This document shows, one piece after another, positions 16,373 through 24,379 of a stretch of DNA of 32,191 nt. Under the pieces are notes generated by a model. It searched no databases, had not been told where the DNA came from, and saw only the letters and a program-made list of their open reading frames with translations. Location: the NCBI GenBank assembly GCA_902569115.1, contig CACFTI010000028.1:1-32191 (forward strand), read 5' to 3'. This stretch comes from an uncultured Verrucomicrobiota bacterium. Lineage in GTDB: Bacteria > Verrucomicrobiota > Verrucomicrobiia > Opitutales > Seribacteraceae. The position numbers and the translations under genes were made by a program. The first letter of the stretch is position 1. Each line of letters begins with the position of its first letter.

Positions 16373-17371
16373 TTATTTTTTCCACTTCGGGTTCCACGCT
16401 TTTTTAGCCGGCGGTTTTTTTCCCATCGCTTCGTACGCTGTCTTGAAATGCATCTTACAAAACTCTTTCATTTTGGCCTCCCCTATTTTAGAAAATAATT
16501 CCGTGGCCATCTCTTTTGCCTGCGAGCCCGAACCCTTGGGAATTTTCATTCCCGCCAAATCCTCCAATTTTTTCATCTGTTGGAGCCATGTGGCCCGGGC
16601 AATAATCGAGGCCGCCGCCACCACCGGATCTTCCTCCGCCTTGGTTCTCATTTGTAGATCAAAATCCATACCTTCCACATATTTTTGCACCAATGGTTGC
16701 TTGGAAAACTGATCAAGCAGCCCCCACTCTGGTTTTCTAAGTTTTAATGCATCATTGAGAGCCTTACCATGGAGCCACGCGAGCAGTTTATTTAAATTTT
16801 CTCCAAATTTAAGGTAGAGCTCGTTATATTTCTCCATCCCCGTAAAAGCGGTCTTGATCACCACCCCCTTGGTCGATGCGATGGACTTAGCCATTTTCAT
16901 AATCGCCCCGTCGGTAATCGTCTTACTATCCCGGATCCCCTGTGCCATCCATGACTTCACCATCTCTCCGTCAGCGATCACACAAGCAGATACCACCGGC
17001 CCAAATAAATCTCCTTTCCCACTCTCATCCAGCCCCGCATGGGGCTCAAACCACTCTGGATTATTAACCTCCTCATATCCCAGTTTAAATTCACCCGTCA
17101 CTTCCGGTTCTAAAATATTGGTCACAAATTCCTCGGTCCCCTTTCCCTGCACCACCAGTTTACCACTTTCATAAGCCACCACTTTTACATTATCTCCATC
17201 AAAAGCATGCCGGGCATACTGAACCTCCCGGGTGGGCCATCCACGGGCATTGAGTACATCCCCGAGTTTATCGACCTGTTCCGAGGTCAATTTCAGGTTA
17301 TACATCGACTTTTTCTTTGCCCCGTCCCCATCTTTATTTGAAGCCAAACTTGCCATCATCGGAATATCCAT
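16373..17371 (-). CDS. rnhC: Ribonuclease HIII
   Basis: I choose the ATG at 17371 (332 aa, MDIPMMASLASNKDG...); the frame runs to 17428, but that extension would overlap mutY. The N-terminal domain (about residues 20-105, from MYNLKLTSEQVDKL) is the TBP-like substrate-binding domain that marks RNase HIII. The catalytic domain begins with HAGLDESGKGDLFGPVV; DESGKGD replaces the DEAGRG of RNase HII and is diagnostic. IRDSKTITD, KAEEDPVVAAASIIARATW and PKGSG follow. The C-terminus is Lys/Trp-rich. RNase HIII mainly attacks RNA-DNA hybrids. It is the first gene of the operon that continues with rnhB, pdxJ, acpS, nnr and a nucleotidyltransferase. Other near starts (Met at 17359 or 17356) are possible. 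Confidence 0.93.
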   Translation of the reverse strand: MDIPMMASLASNKDGDGAKKKSMYNLKLTSEQVDKLGDVLNARGWPTREVQYARHAFDGDNVKVVAYESGKLVVQGKGTEEFVTNILEPEVTGEFKLGYEEVNNPEWFEPHAGLDESGKGDLFGPVVSACVIADGEMVKSWMAQGIRDSKTITDGAIMKMAKSIASTKGVVIKTAFTGMEKYNELYLKFGENLNKLLAWLHGKALNDALKLRKPEWGLLDQFSKQPLVQKYVEGMDFDLQMRTKAEEDPVVAAASIIARATWLQQMKKLEDLAGMKIPKGSGSQAKEMATELFSKIGEAKMKEFCKMHFKTAYEAMGKKPPAKKAWNPKWKK

Positions 17372-17380
17372 GAAAAAGAG

Positions 17381-18490
17381 ATGAGGAAAACGCAATCGCC
17401 AAGCATGAAAGATATTCCCAATACACACCCACTGAAAAGATCAAAGGAAGTCACCAGCTTTCAGGATTCTTTGCTCGGTTGGTATAACGAGTATCAACGC
17501 AAACTTCCCTGGCGTAGTGATCCATCTCTGTACAAGACTGTAATCTCCGAATTCATGCTCCAGCAGACACGGGTATCGACTGTACTTCCGTATTACGACA
17601 ACTGGCTCACCAAATTCCCTGACTTCCAAACATTGGCCAGAGCAACGGAGGAGGAAGTACTCAAGGCATGGGAAGGGCTTGGTTACTACTCCCGTGCCCG
17701 CAATCTTCATAAACTGGCGAAAATTGCCGCAACATGGAAAGTACCTCCAGGAACGGTCAAGGAATGGATGACCCTCCCTGGAGTCGGCCCCTACATTGCG
17801 GCTGCGGTTACCAGCATTGCCATGGGGAAAACTGAAGCTGTATGTGATGGCAATTTGGTACGTGTCCTCAGCCGTATCTTCGCGATTAATGAAGAATTCA
17901 AGGACGGAGCGACAGCCCAGAAAAAACTACAACCCATCGCCCAGTCCCTGATCGATATGGATCGTCCGGGCGATTACAACCAGGCGATGATGGAGCTCGG
18001 GGCCACGGTCTGCCACCGCCAATCCCCTCTTTGCCTAACCTGTCCGGTATTGGTATTTTGCACTAGCGGCCGGACGGGTAATGCGGAAAAATTTCCGAGG
18101 ATCGAGAAAAAGAAAAATAAGAAAAAATCGATCCAACGCTACTGGCTGGAATCAGATGGAAAACTCCTCTTGTTTACTGATTTACATTCTAAAAATAAAC
18201 TCTCCGGGATTTATGAACTGCCACAGGAGTTACCCGCTTTCATTGAAAAAGAGTGTATTACTTTCGAATCAATAGGCATCCGAAAACGCACCATTGGAAA
18301 TATCGATTACAAGGAGGAAATCATCCGGGTTTCTAACCTCGAATCTATAAAGGATGAACTCGATGACGGATATCTCTGGTCAGACAGTAAAAAAATGAAA
18401 GAAATTACTCTATCCGGACCTCACCGCAAATGGATTGGAGAGATATTTGATAGGCAAGGTGAGAAAGAACTAAATTCTTCGGGTTTCTAA
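17381..18490 (+). CDS. mutY: A/G-specific adenine DNA glycosylase
   Basis: MutY removes adenine paired with 8-oxoguanine. The 369-aa product has VISEFMLQQTRVSTVLPYY with the catalytic Glu, WEGLGYYSRARNLHK, the helix-hairpin-helix LPGVGPYIAAAV and the catalytic Asp in CDGNLVRVLSR. The iron-sulfur cluster ligands follow the C-x6-C-x2-C-x5-C pattern (CHRQSPLCLTCPVLVFC). After a Lys-rich linker comes a shortened Nudix-like 8-oxoG recognition domain (from about residue 250; LLLFTDLHSKNKLSGIYELP). The start at 17381 lies nine bases from the divergent RNase HIII start, so the promoter must lie inside that gene or the true start may be the Met at 17405. The few bases before 17381 (AAAGAG) are only a weak ribosome-binding site. 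Confidence 0.94.
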   Translation: MRKTQSPSMKDIPNTHPLKRSKEVTSFQDSLLGWYNEYQRKLPWRSDPSLYKTVISEFMLQQTRVSTVLPYYDNWLTKFPDFQTLARATEEEVLKAWEGLGYYSRARNLHKLAKIAATWKVPPGTVKEWMTLPGVGPYIAAAVTSIAMGKTEAVCDGNLVRVLSRIFAINEEFKDGATAQKKLQPIAQSLIDMDRPGDYNQAMMELGATVCHRQSPLCLTCPVLVFCTSGRTGNAEKFPRIEKKKNKKKSIQRYWLESDGKLLLFTDLHSKNKLSGIYELPQELPAFIEKECITFESIGIRKRTIGNIDYKEEIIRVSNLESIKDELDDGYLWSDSKKMKEITLSGPHRKWIGEIFDRQGEKELNSSGF

Positions 18491-18524
18491 ATAATGATTT
18501 CGGTCAAAATAGATTTGAAGTTTG

Positions 18525-18845
18525 TCAATCGTTGAGCATGCCCCGTTCTTTCCCGCAATTCCAGCATTCGCGAAGCTGATGGCCAACCGATTCTCCGCAT
18601 TCTGTACAAACCCATTCTTGCCCCTCTGCTGTTGAACCATCCATAAAAGCTTCAATCATTTCCTTTGCACGGGCATAGTCTTCGCCATTCAAAACGCATA
18701 TATTCGGATAGATTACGGGGATGGGCACTTCCACGATATTACTCCCTTCCCAGTTTCGTAGAACCGTTTGTACACCCGCTTCCTCAAGAAGACTGTTTAC
18801 CAAACCAACGGTCGCGGTATCCCAATGGCGAAAAACCTCAAGCAT
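18525..18845 (-). CDS. Small DUF2007 protein with C-terminal zinc ribbon
   Basis: The 106-aa protein starts with EVFRHWDTATVGLVNSLLEE, GVQTVLRN and a Pro-rich turn, the pattern of the DUF2007 family (often called putative signal transducing protein; a small ferredoxin-like fold). The last 30 residues add a four-cysteine zinc ribbon: CTEC, then CWNC, thirteen residues further on. It lies nine bases after the stop of mpl and is almost surely co-transcribed with it. The function is unknown in the family; the zinc ribbon suggests protein or nucleic acid binding. The call is from motif memory, not from a search. Confidence 0.72.
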   Translation of the reverse strand: MLEVFRHWDTATVGLVNSLLEEAGVQTVLRNWEGSNIVEVPIPVIYPNICVLNGEDYARAKEMIEAFMDGSTAEGQEWVCTECGESVGHQLRECWNCGKERGMLND

Positions 18846-18854
18846 TCATATCCA

Positions 18855-20300
18855 TTAAGTGTTTTTTACTGACTCCGCAAATCGACCGATCACACCATCA
18901 AAGGATCCATTGGAGAAAAAGACCACTAAGCATGGTTGATTAGATTCCCTTTCGGCCAAAAAACTTTCGAGATCTGGATTAGTGGAAAAGAAAAATCCTT
19001 TCTTTCCGGCTTCTTCAATCCGGGCAATCATATTTGCAGGATTGATCCTTTTTCCCTCAGGAATTTTTTCAGCCCGATGAACCGCTCCAAGAAGGGCAAT
19101 GTCGGCAAGGGCAAGAGCATCGGCAAAACGATCTTCAAATACATTGGTGGCAGCGGTATTGCTTCGAGGTTCGAAACAGGCGAGAATTTCACGGTCCGGC
19201 CAGCGGGCACGCAGCGATTCCAGCGCTCCGGCAATCGCGGTGGGATGATGGGCAAAATCGGAAAGAACGACAGTCTGCTCACTCTCATGTAAAATCTCCT
19301 GCCTTCTCTTGACTCCCGCACAACCTGAAAAGTCGGGCAAAATCGCTGATTCAAATGGATAAGCCCCCTTCAATATGGAATTTTGATTGTGAATATTCTG
19401 TGCTAGCACGCAACCGAGAGAGGCCATGGCGAGGTTGCGGGCATTGAAAAGACCGGGCATATTCCATGCGACATGCATGACCGACTGCCCCATCCAGGAA
19501 AGACCAAAACGGGAACCATCCGCGTCTTCCTGAAAATCAGTGATTCTTAAATCGTTTTCAGTCCCCACCCCAACATTAATCACCCGCGTCCAAGGAGCAT
19601 CAGGAAGAGCCTTCAGGTGGGGATCGTCCCCGTTACAAACCACAAAGCCATCCGATGGTACAATCCGTAAAAGATGAGAAAAACTACGGGAAATATCCTC
19701 CAAGTCACGAAAGATATCCCCATGATCAAATTCCAAATTATTAAGTATCAAAACCTTGGGGCGGTAGTGAATAAACTTGCTCCTCTTATCAAAAAAAGCG
19801 GAGTCATACTCATCCCCTTCGATAACAAATGGGGATGTTTCAGATCCAAGTTCATTACCCGATGGTAAATCGAGTGGTACTCCGCCAATAAGATAGCCTG
19901 GATCCATGCCAACCTGACTAAGGGCAAAAGAAGTGAGGGCGGTGGTGGTGGTTTTCCCATGAGTTCCCGCAACCACAACGGCAGGCCGATTACCAATCAG
20001 ATCCTCCCCGATCAATTGGGGCAAGGAAACGAATTCAATCTCACGGGTACGGAGCAGATATTCGACCTGGGGATTTCCCCTGGACACCGCATTACCCACA
20101 ACCACACGGTCCGGCCTCCATTCAAGCATCCGGTGCTCGGCAAATCCCTCGAACAAATCGATCCCGGCCGACTCGAGCACATCCGACATCGGTGGATACA
20201 CCCCGGCATCCGATCCGGCCACATCATGGCCCATCTTTTTCAAAAGCACGGCCGCATTGCCCATAGCCGTACCACATACCCCAATAAAAAACACCCGCAT
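18855..20300 (-). CDS. mpl: UDP-N-acetylmuramate:L-alanyl-gamma-D-glutamyl-meso-diaminopimelate ligase
   Basis: Mpl attaches the recovered tripeptide L-Ala-gamma-D-Glu-meso-DAP to UDP-MurNAc, so that peptidoglycan fragments are reused. I start at the ATG at 20300 (481 aa), where MRVFFIGVCGTAMGN matches the family start; the 21 codons upstream add nothing recognisable. The ATP loop is AGTHGKTTTT. IEGDEYDSAFFDKRSKFIHY and LILNNLEFDHGDIF are Mpl-specific and separate it from MurC. SDFAHHPTAI and FEPRSNT complete the C-terminal domain. It diverges from purD across 89 bases and is followed by the DUF2007 gene. Its presence implies DAP-type peptidoglycan and a recycling pathway, which bears on the unusual dapF homologue at 26937. 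Confidence 0.94.
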   Translation of the reverse strand: MRVFFIGVCGTAMGNAAVLLKKMGHDVAGSDAGVYPPMSDVLESAGIDLFEGFAEHRMLEWRPDRVVVGNAVSRGNPQVEYLLRTREIEFVSLPQLIGEDLIGNRPAVVVAGTHGKTTTTALTSFALSQVGMDPGYLIGGVPLDLPSGNELGSETSPFVIEGDEYDSAFFDKRSKFIHYRPKVLILNNLEFDHGDIFRDLEDISRSFSHLLRIVPSDGFVVCNGDDPHLKALPDAPWTRVINVGVGTENDLRITDFQEDADGSRFGLSWMGQSVMHVAWNMPGLFNARNLAMASLGCVLAQNIHNQNSILKGAYPFESAILPDFSGCAGVKRRQEILHESEQTVVLSDFAHHPTAIAGALESLRARWPDREILACFEPRSNTAATNVFEDRFADALALADIALLGAVHRAEKIPEGKRINPANMIARIEEAGKKGFFFSTNPDLESFLAERESNQPCLVVFFSNGSFDGVIGRFAESVKNT

Positions 20301-20389
20301 GGAATGAATATTGAAAAAATCAGCCAATAAACGGAAGACAAAAAGGTTTTGCCTCGACTTCACCCTCTTTTTTCGGGAAACCGAGGAGA

Positions 20390-21673
20390 ATGACTGATCA
20401 AAACCTAAAAATTTTAGTAATCGGAAGTGGTGGGCGCGAACATACCATTGCGAAAGAGTGTGCCCGAAGCCCCCGGGTGGATCAAGTGATGGTCACCCCG
20501 GGAAATGGCGGGATCAATCGAGAATTTGTATCCTTCACAGTGGGCGTTGAAGATAATCAGGGAATTGTGAAACTGGCCCAGGATCAAAAGATTGACCTGG
20601 TGGTGGTTGGGCCCGAGGTGCCTTTATGTAATGGATTGGTAGATGCACTCAACGAGCAGGGAATCCTGGCGTACGGGCCAGACGCGGCAGGTGCACGACT
20701 GGAAGGAAGTAAGGCATACACCAAGGATTTTCTCGCGAAATATTCCATACCCACCGCTGCCTATGGAAATTTTTCCGAAGTTTCTCCCGCTCTCCAATAC
20801 CTGCAGACATGCCAACTCCCCGTCGTGGTTAAGGCAAGCGGATTGGCTGCCGGCAAGGGAGTGCTCATTTGTGAAAGTATGGAAGAGGCACAAGCAGCCG
20901 TAGAGGATATGCTAAGTGGTGAAAGTTTCGGAGAAAGCGGCAAGGAAGTGGTGATTGAAGAATTCCTTGATGGAGAGGAGGCATCTCTGCATCTAATTTG
21001 CTCTGGCGAAAGTTATGTAGCCATGCCCATGAGCCAGGACCATAAAAAAGTGGGTGAAGGAGATACTGGTCTGAATACAGGAGGCATGGGGGCGTATGCC
21101 CCGACTTCTTTGGTGACCCCGGAGATGCTATCCAAGTATGAGGAAGAAATTGTACGCCCCACATTGGCAGGACTGAAAGCGGAGGGAGTCAATTTTCGGG
21201 GAACTCTTTATATCGGATTGATGCTAACGGAGACTGGGGCAAAAGTTCTGGAATTTAATGTTCGTTTCGGGGATCCTGAAACGCAGGTGATCCTCCCGCT
21301 GCTTGCCGATGATTTGGTGGAATTACTCTTACAATCTGCAAGAGGTGAAAGGATGCCGGATAAAGTGGCTTTCAAAAATGAATCGGCCATGGTGGTGGTA
21401 CTTGCGAGCAAGGGATACCCAGGTTCTTATCCCAAGGGCGAAATAATTACTGAAGCCCCAGATTCCATTGATAATGCCGTGCTTATTCATGCCGGTACTC
21501 AGGAAAAAGACGGACAGGTCGTGACCGCAGGAGGCCGTGTGCTCGGAGCTGTGGGGATCGGAAATACATTGGTAGAAGCCAAGGAGAAGGCTTATAAAAT
21601 GGCGGAAGCAGTAAATTTTGAGAGTAAGTATTTTCGGTCAGATATTGGACACCGTGAATTTTCTCGATCCTGA
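20390..21673 (+). CDS. purD: Phosphoribosylamine-glycine ligase (GAR synthetase)
   Basis: PurD joins glycine to 5-phosphoribosylamine with ATP, the second step of purine synthesis. The 427-aa product opens with ILVIGSGGREHTIAKECARS and VTPGNGG, has LVVVGPEVPLCNGLVDAL, the ATP-grasp elements VVVKASGLAAGKGVLI and VVIEEFLDGEEASL, the PurD signature GDTGLNTGGMGAYAP and VLEFNVRFGDPETQ near the end. Length is normal. GAGGAG lies directly before the ATG, only one base away, which is too close for an ideal Shine-Dalgarno. It begins a long plus-strand run that also contains glyA, whose product supplies glycine and one-carbon units for the same pathway. Confidence 0.97.
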   Translation: MTDQNLKILVIGSGGREHTIAKECARSPRVDQVMVTPGNGGINREFVSFTVGVEDNQGIVKLAQDQKIDLVVVGPEVPLCNGLVDALNEQGILAYGPDAAGARLEGSKAYTKDFLAKYSIPTAAYGNFSEVSPALQYLQTCQLPVVVKASGLAAGKGVLICESMEEAQAAVEDMLSGESFGESGKEVVIEEFLDGEEASLHLICSGESYVAMPMSQDHKKVGEGDTGLNTGGMGAYAPTSLVTPEMLSKYEEEIVRPTLAGLKAEGVNFRGTLYIGLMLTETGAKVLEFNVRFGDPETQVILPLLADDLVELLLQSARGERMPDKVAFKNESAMVVVLASKGYPGSYPKGEIITEAPDSIDNAVLIHAGTQEKDGQVVTAGGRVLGAVGIGNTLVEAKEKAYKMAEAVNFESKYFRSDIGHREFSRS

Positions 21674-21727
21674 TACGATTAACCCTTGCTTTTTTAGACT
21701 CTGATTGGAAGAGTATTCCGTACCGAA

Positions 21728-22231
21728 ATGGGACGAAAGAGCAGAGAAAAAAAAGAGCGGAAAAGGGAAAAACTAATTGTTTTTGTCTGCACGGCCAATG
21801 TCTGCAGAAGTCCGATGGCCGAAAAGCTGTTTATTGATGCCCTGGAGAGAGCAGAGAACAAAAAAAATATCAAGGTATTCTCTGCCGGTATTTCAGCCAT
21901 GGATGGAGATCAGGCATCAGAAAATTCAATTCAGGCATGTGAGGAAATCGGGCTCGATTTAAAAGATCATCGAAGTGCGGCTCTTACTCGTGCGACAGCC
22001 GAAAATGCATCCGCAATTTTCTGCATGACAGAGTCCCACCGAGCACTTCTGCAAATGTATTTTGATCTTCCCGAAAAAACCCAGATATTTTTAATGCGTG
22101 AATTTATTGAGGATGGAAGTAAGGAATTACCCGATCCATTTGGACAAAGTCTTGAAGTATACAGGGATTGTCGCGAAAATATGAAAGAAGCCCTCCCCTC
22201 CCTCCTCAACTGGGTTGAGAAAAACCTGTAA
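21728..22231 (+). CDS. Low-molecular-weight protein-tyrosine/arginine phosphatase family protein
   Basis: The 167-aa product has the P-loop [12 protein letters not shown] (Cys21 as nucleophile, Arg27 binding phosphate) directly after the first strand LIVFV, as in low-molecular-weight phosphatases and related arsenate reductases. [30 protein letters not shown] and the general-acid Asp in ELPDPFGQS complete the family pattern. The N-terminus is strongly basic ([14 protein letters not shown]). It lies 20 bases before glyA; a YwlE-type phosphatase near glyA is also found in Bacillus. YwlE is an arginine phosphatase, but whether this protein acts on arginine, tyrosine or another substrate cannot be read from the sequence. 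The P-loop has Ala where many members have Gly, a common variant. Confidence 0.85.
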   Translation: MGRKSREKKERKREKLIVFVCTANVCRSPMAEKLFIDALERAENKKNIKVFSAGISAMDGDQASENSIQACEEIGLDLKDHRSAALTRATAENASAIFCMTESHRALLQMYFDLPEKTQIFLMREFIEDGSKELPDPFGQSLEVYRDCRENMKEALPSLLNWVEKNL

Positions 22232-22251
22232 TCTTTTATTTTAAAATAATA

Positions 22252-23541
22252 ATGAGCACCACCGCCTTAGTCGAACCCACTACAACAAAATCCCTGGATG
22301 ATCGTCCTCTCTCTGAAGTCGATCCAGCCATTCATGCCGTTCTTGAAGACGAGAAACAGAGACAAAGCACTCACATTGAACTGATTGCTTCTGAAAACTT
22401 CACTCTTCCTGCGATCATCGAAACCACCGGGAGCGTACTGACCAATAAGTATGCGGAAGGATACCCGGCCAAACGTTACTATGGAGGTTGCGAACATGTG
22501 GATGTGGCAGAAAGCCTTGCAATTGAGCGTGCCAAAACATTGTTCGGTGCGGAATATGCCAATGTTCAACCCCATTCCGGGAGCCAGGCAAACACCGCAG
22601 TGTATTTTGCAATGCTGCAACCAGGTGACAAAATTCTGACCATGAGCCTGCAGGATGGCGGTCATCTGACACATGGACATCCTAAGAATTGTAGTGGTAT
22701 GCTTTATAATGTGGTCAATTACGGGGTGAATCCTGACACTGGATATATAGACTACGATGAGATCAAACGATTGGCCGAAACGGAAAAACCTAAATTAATC
22801 ACGGTGGGTGCCTCCGCTTACCCCAGAACCATCGATTTTGAAAGAATGGGAGCAATCGCAAAGGCAAATGGAGCCCTACTCCTTGCTGATATCGCTCATA
22901 TTGCGGGATTGGTCGCAGCCGGCTTGCACCCTTCTCCCGTTCCTCACGCTGATTTTGTAACCACTACAACTCACAAGACTTTGCGAGGACCAAGAGGCGG
23001 GCTAATCCTCTGTAAGGAAGAGTATGGCAAAGCCATCGACTCAGCGGTATTTCCCGGCAATCAAGGTGGTCCTTTGATGCATGTGATTGCAGGCAAAGCG
23101 GTCTGCTTCGGTGAAGCGGCCAAGGAAGATTTCAAACATTATCAACAGCAGGTTAAGAACAACGCCAATTGTCTTGCCGAATCTTTACTATCTAATGGCT
23201 TTCATCTGGTAAGCGGTGGGAGCGATAATCATTTAATGTTACTGGATCTTCGTCCGTCTCACTCCGAATTAACGGGTAAACAAGGGCAACTTGCCCTGGA
23301 AAAGGCAAATGTTACGCTTAACCGTAACACCGTTCCTGGAGAGACACGAAGTCCATTCCAAACAAGTGGTTTGCGGATCGGAACACCGGCGGTTACTTCC
23401 CGGGGAATGCTGGAAGACTCAATGGTCGAAATCGCAAACATCATAACCGCTGTATTGCAAGACATTGAAAATGAAACTTCATTGCTGGACGCTAAGCAGA
23501 AGGCGCTTGCCCTTTGTGCCAAATTTCCCCTACCTTACTGA
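22252..23541 (+). CDS. glyA: Serine hydroxymethyltransferase
   Basis: GlyA converts serine and tetrahydrofolate to glycine and methylene-tetrahydrofolate, using PLP. The 429-aa product contains [48 protein letters not shown], the PLP region [15 protein letters not shown] and the Schiff-base lysine in [28 protein letters not shown] is the C-terminal signature. There is an N-terminal extension of about 20 residues (Thr-rich) before the usual start of the fold. No riboswitch fits in the 20 bases between it and the phosphatase gene, with which it is probably co-transcribed. Its product glycine feeds PurD, encoded two genes upstream. Confidence 0.97.
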   Translation: MSTTALVEPTTTKSLDDRPLSEVDPAIHAVLEDEKQRQSTHIELIASENFTLPAIIETTGSVLTNKYAEGYPAKRYYGGCEHVDVAESLAIERAKTLFGAEYANVQPHSGSQANTAVYFAMLQPGDKILTMSLQDGGHLTHGHPKNCSGMLYNVVNYGVNPDTGYIDYDEIKRLAETEKPKLITVGASAYPRTIDFERMGAIAKANGALLLADIAHIAGLVAAGLHPSPVPHADFVTTTTHKTLRGPRGGLILCKEEYGKAIDSAVFPGNQGGPLMHVIAGKAVCFGEAAKEDFKHYQQQVKNNANCLAESLLSNGFHLVSGGSDNHLMLLDLRPSHSELTGKQGQLALEKANVTLNRNTVPGETRSPFQTSGLRIGTPAVTSRGMLEDSMVEIANIITAVLQDIENETSLLDAKQKALALCAKFPLPY

Positions 23542-23578
23542 AAATTGTTTTGCTAACTTTTTAAATACTAATTCTCAT

Positions 23579-24316
23579 ATGAAAAAATCTCAGCATCGTA
23601 AAAAAGGGTTCACTCTTATCGAGCTCTTGGTCGTTATCACTATTATTGGAATTCTAGCTGGTATAGCTATCTCCTCGTTCGGAGGAATATTTGGAGCAGC
23701 CGGTCAGCTTGCTGCTGAAGACTCCTTACACTCAATTTATAAAGGCCTTGTTCAGAAATATAAAGGACAAGTGAAGTTTCCAAAGGGAGAAGCTCTCGAT
23801 GAAGAAAGTCCTGCAGGTTTTGCAGTTTGGTTCAGAAATAAAACCAGAAATACAGAATCAGGCTTATGGTATATTGACGAGGATGACAAAGCCCTCGCTT
23901 TGACTGAAGATGAAGACGCTGCTGGAATCCCAAGCACTATGCCGACTGATGTGGGTGATTTAGACGACGATCAAAAGAATGCCATGGCTTGGTCCATTGC
24001 GATTCCCGGTGAAGATGCTAATCCAAAACTTGAGCAAAATCTTAGAAGTGGACCATTCCCGATTATGTGGACTCGGGGGCATGAAGGGGATCAAGGCACA
24101 TGGGACCCCGATTCTCCCTGGAGTGGAGACGGAGGACATGTTCTTTTTTCAAACGGTAAGGTCGAATTTTACGAAGATACAAAAGGAGCAGACGAAAGTG
24201 GAGTATTCAACATCGCCTCCAAAGACGATGATGATGATGATGCCGAAATTGAACAAACAGCAGATCCAGAACAGGCTCTTCCAGAAGACTGGCAGGTCAT
24301 ACTGATCGACGACTAA
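23579..24316 (+). CDS. Type II secretion/type IV pilin-like pseudopilin with acidic tail
   Basis: I start at the ATG at 23579 (245 aa); an earlier in-frame ATG lies inside glyA. The N-terminus KKSQHRKKG/FTLIELLVVITIIGILAGIA is a class III signal: prepilin peptidase would cut after Gly10, leaving Phe11 methylated and Glu15 at position +5, followed by the hydrophobic helix. The middle has FAVWFRNKTRN and MAWSIAIPGEDANP. Near the end DGGHVLFSNGKVEFYED resembles the closing motif of the many pseudopilins of planctomycetes and verrucomicrobia. The tail is very acidic, including six Asp encoded by GAC(GAT)5. No other secretion gene is nearby, so this is an orphan, perhaps one of many such paralogues. 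Its role is unknown. Confidence 0.85.
   Translation: MKKSQHRKKGFTLIELLVVITIIGILAGIAISSFGGIFGAAGQLAAEDSLHSIYKGLVQKYKGQVKFPKGEALDEESPAGFAVWFRNKTRNTESGLWYIDEDDKALALTEDEDAAGIPSTMPTDVGDLDDDQKNAMAWSIAIPGEDANPKLEQNLRSGPFPIMWTRGHEGDQGTWDPDSPWSGDGGHVLFSNGKVEFYEDTKGADESGVFNIASKDDDDDDAEIEQTADPEQALPEDWQVILIDD
24227..24241 (+). repeat. (GAT)5 trinucleotide repeat inside the pseudopilin gene
   Basis: Five GAT codons in a row, preceded by GAC, encode six Asp in the acidic tail. Slippage would change length by whole codons and keep the frame. Confidence 0.7.
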
Positions 24317-24357
24317 ATCTCTTTCTCCTCATCCGATAAAAAAAGATTTTGTAGGCA

Positions 24358-24379
24358 CCTTGCTTTTTGGCAAGCAAGG
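24358..24379 (+). promoter_or_regulatory. Hairpin over the start of the RNase R gene
   Basis: CCTTGCTT (24358-24365) pairs perfectly with AAGCAAGG (24372-24379) around a six-base loop. The presumed TTG start codon (24360-24362) lies in the left arm. There is no T run, so it is not a terminator. An 8-bp hairpin can arise by chance in a window of this size; the position is what makes it worth noting. Confidence 0.3.

Noticed and set aside
20352..20386. CCTCG/CGAGG pairing that could hide the purD ribosome-binding site
   Set aside because: Only five base pairs with a 25-base loop; too weak to claim a riboswitch or attenuator.
23539..23552. TGAAAATTGTTTTG occurs here and at 28603-28616, before the pseudopilin and rplU
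   Set aside because: One or two identical 14-mers are expected by chance in an AT-rich window of this size; the distance to the ATG differs (27 and 20 bases).
24358..24379. Hairpin as intrinsic terminator of the pseudopilin gene
   Set aside because: No T run follows, and it lies within the coding start of the next gene.
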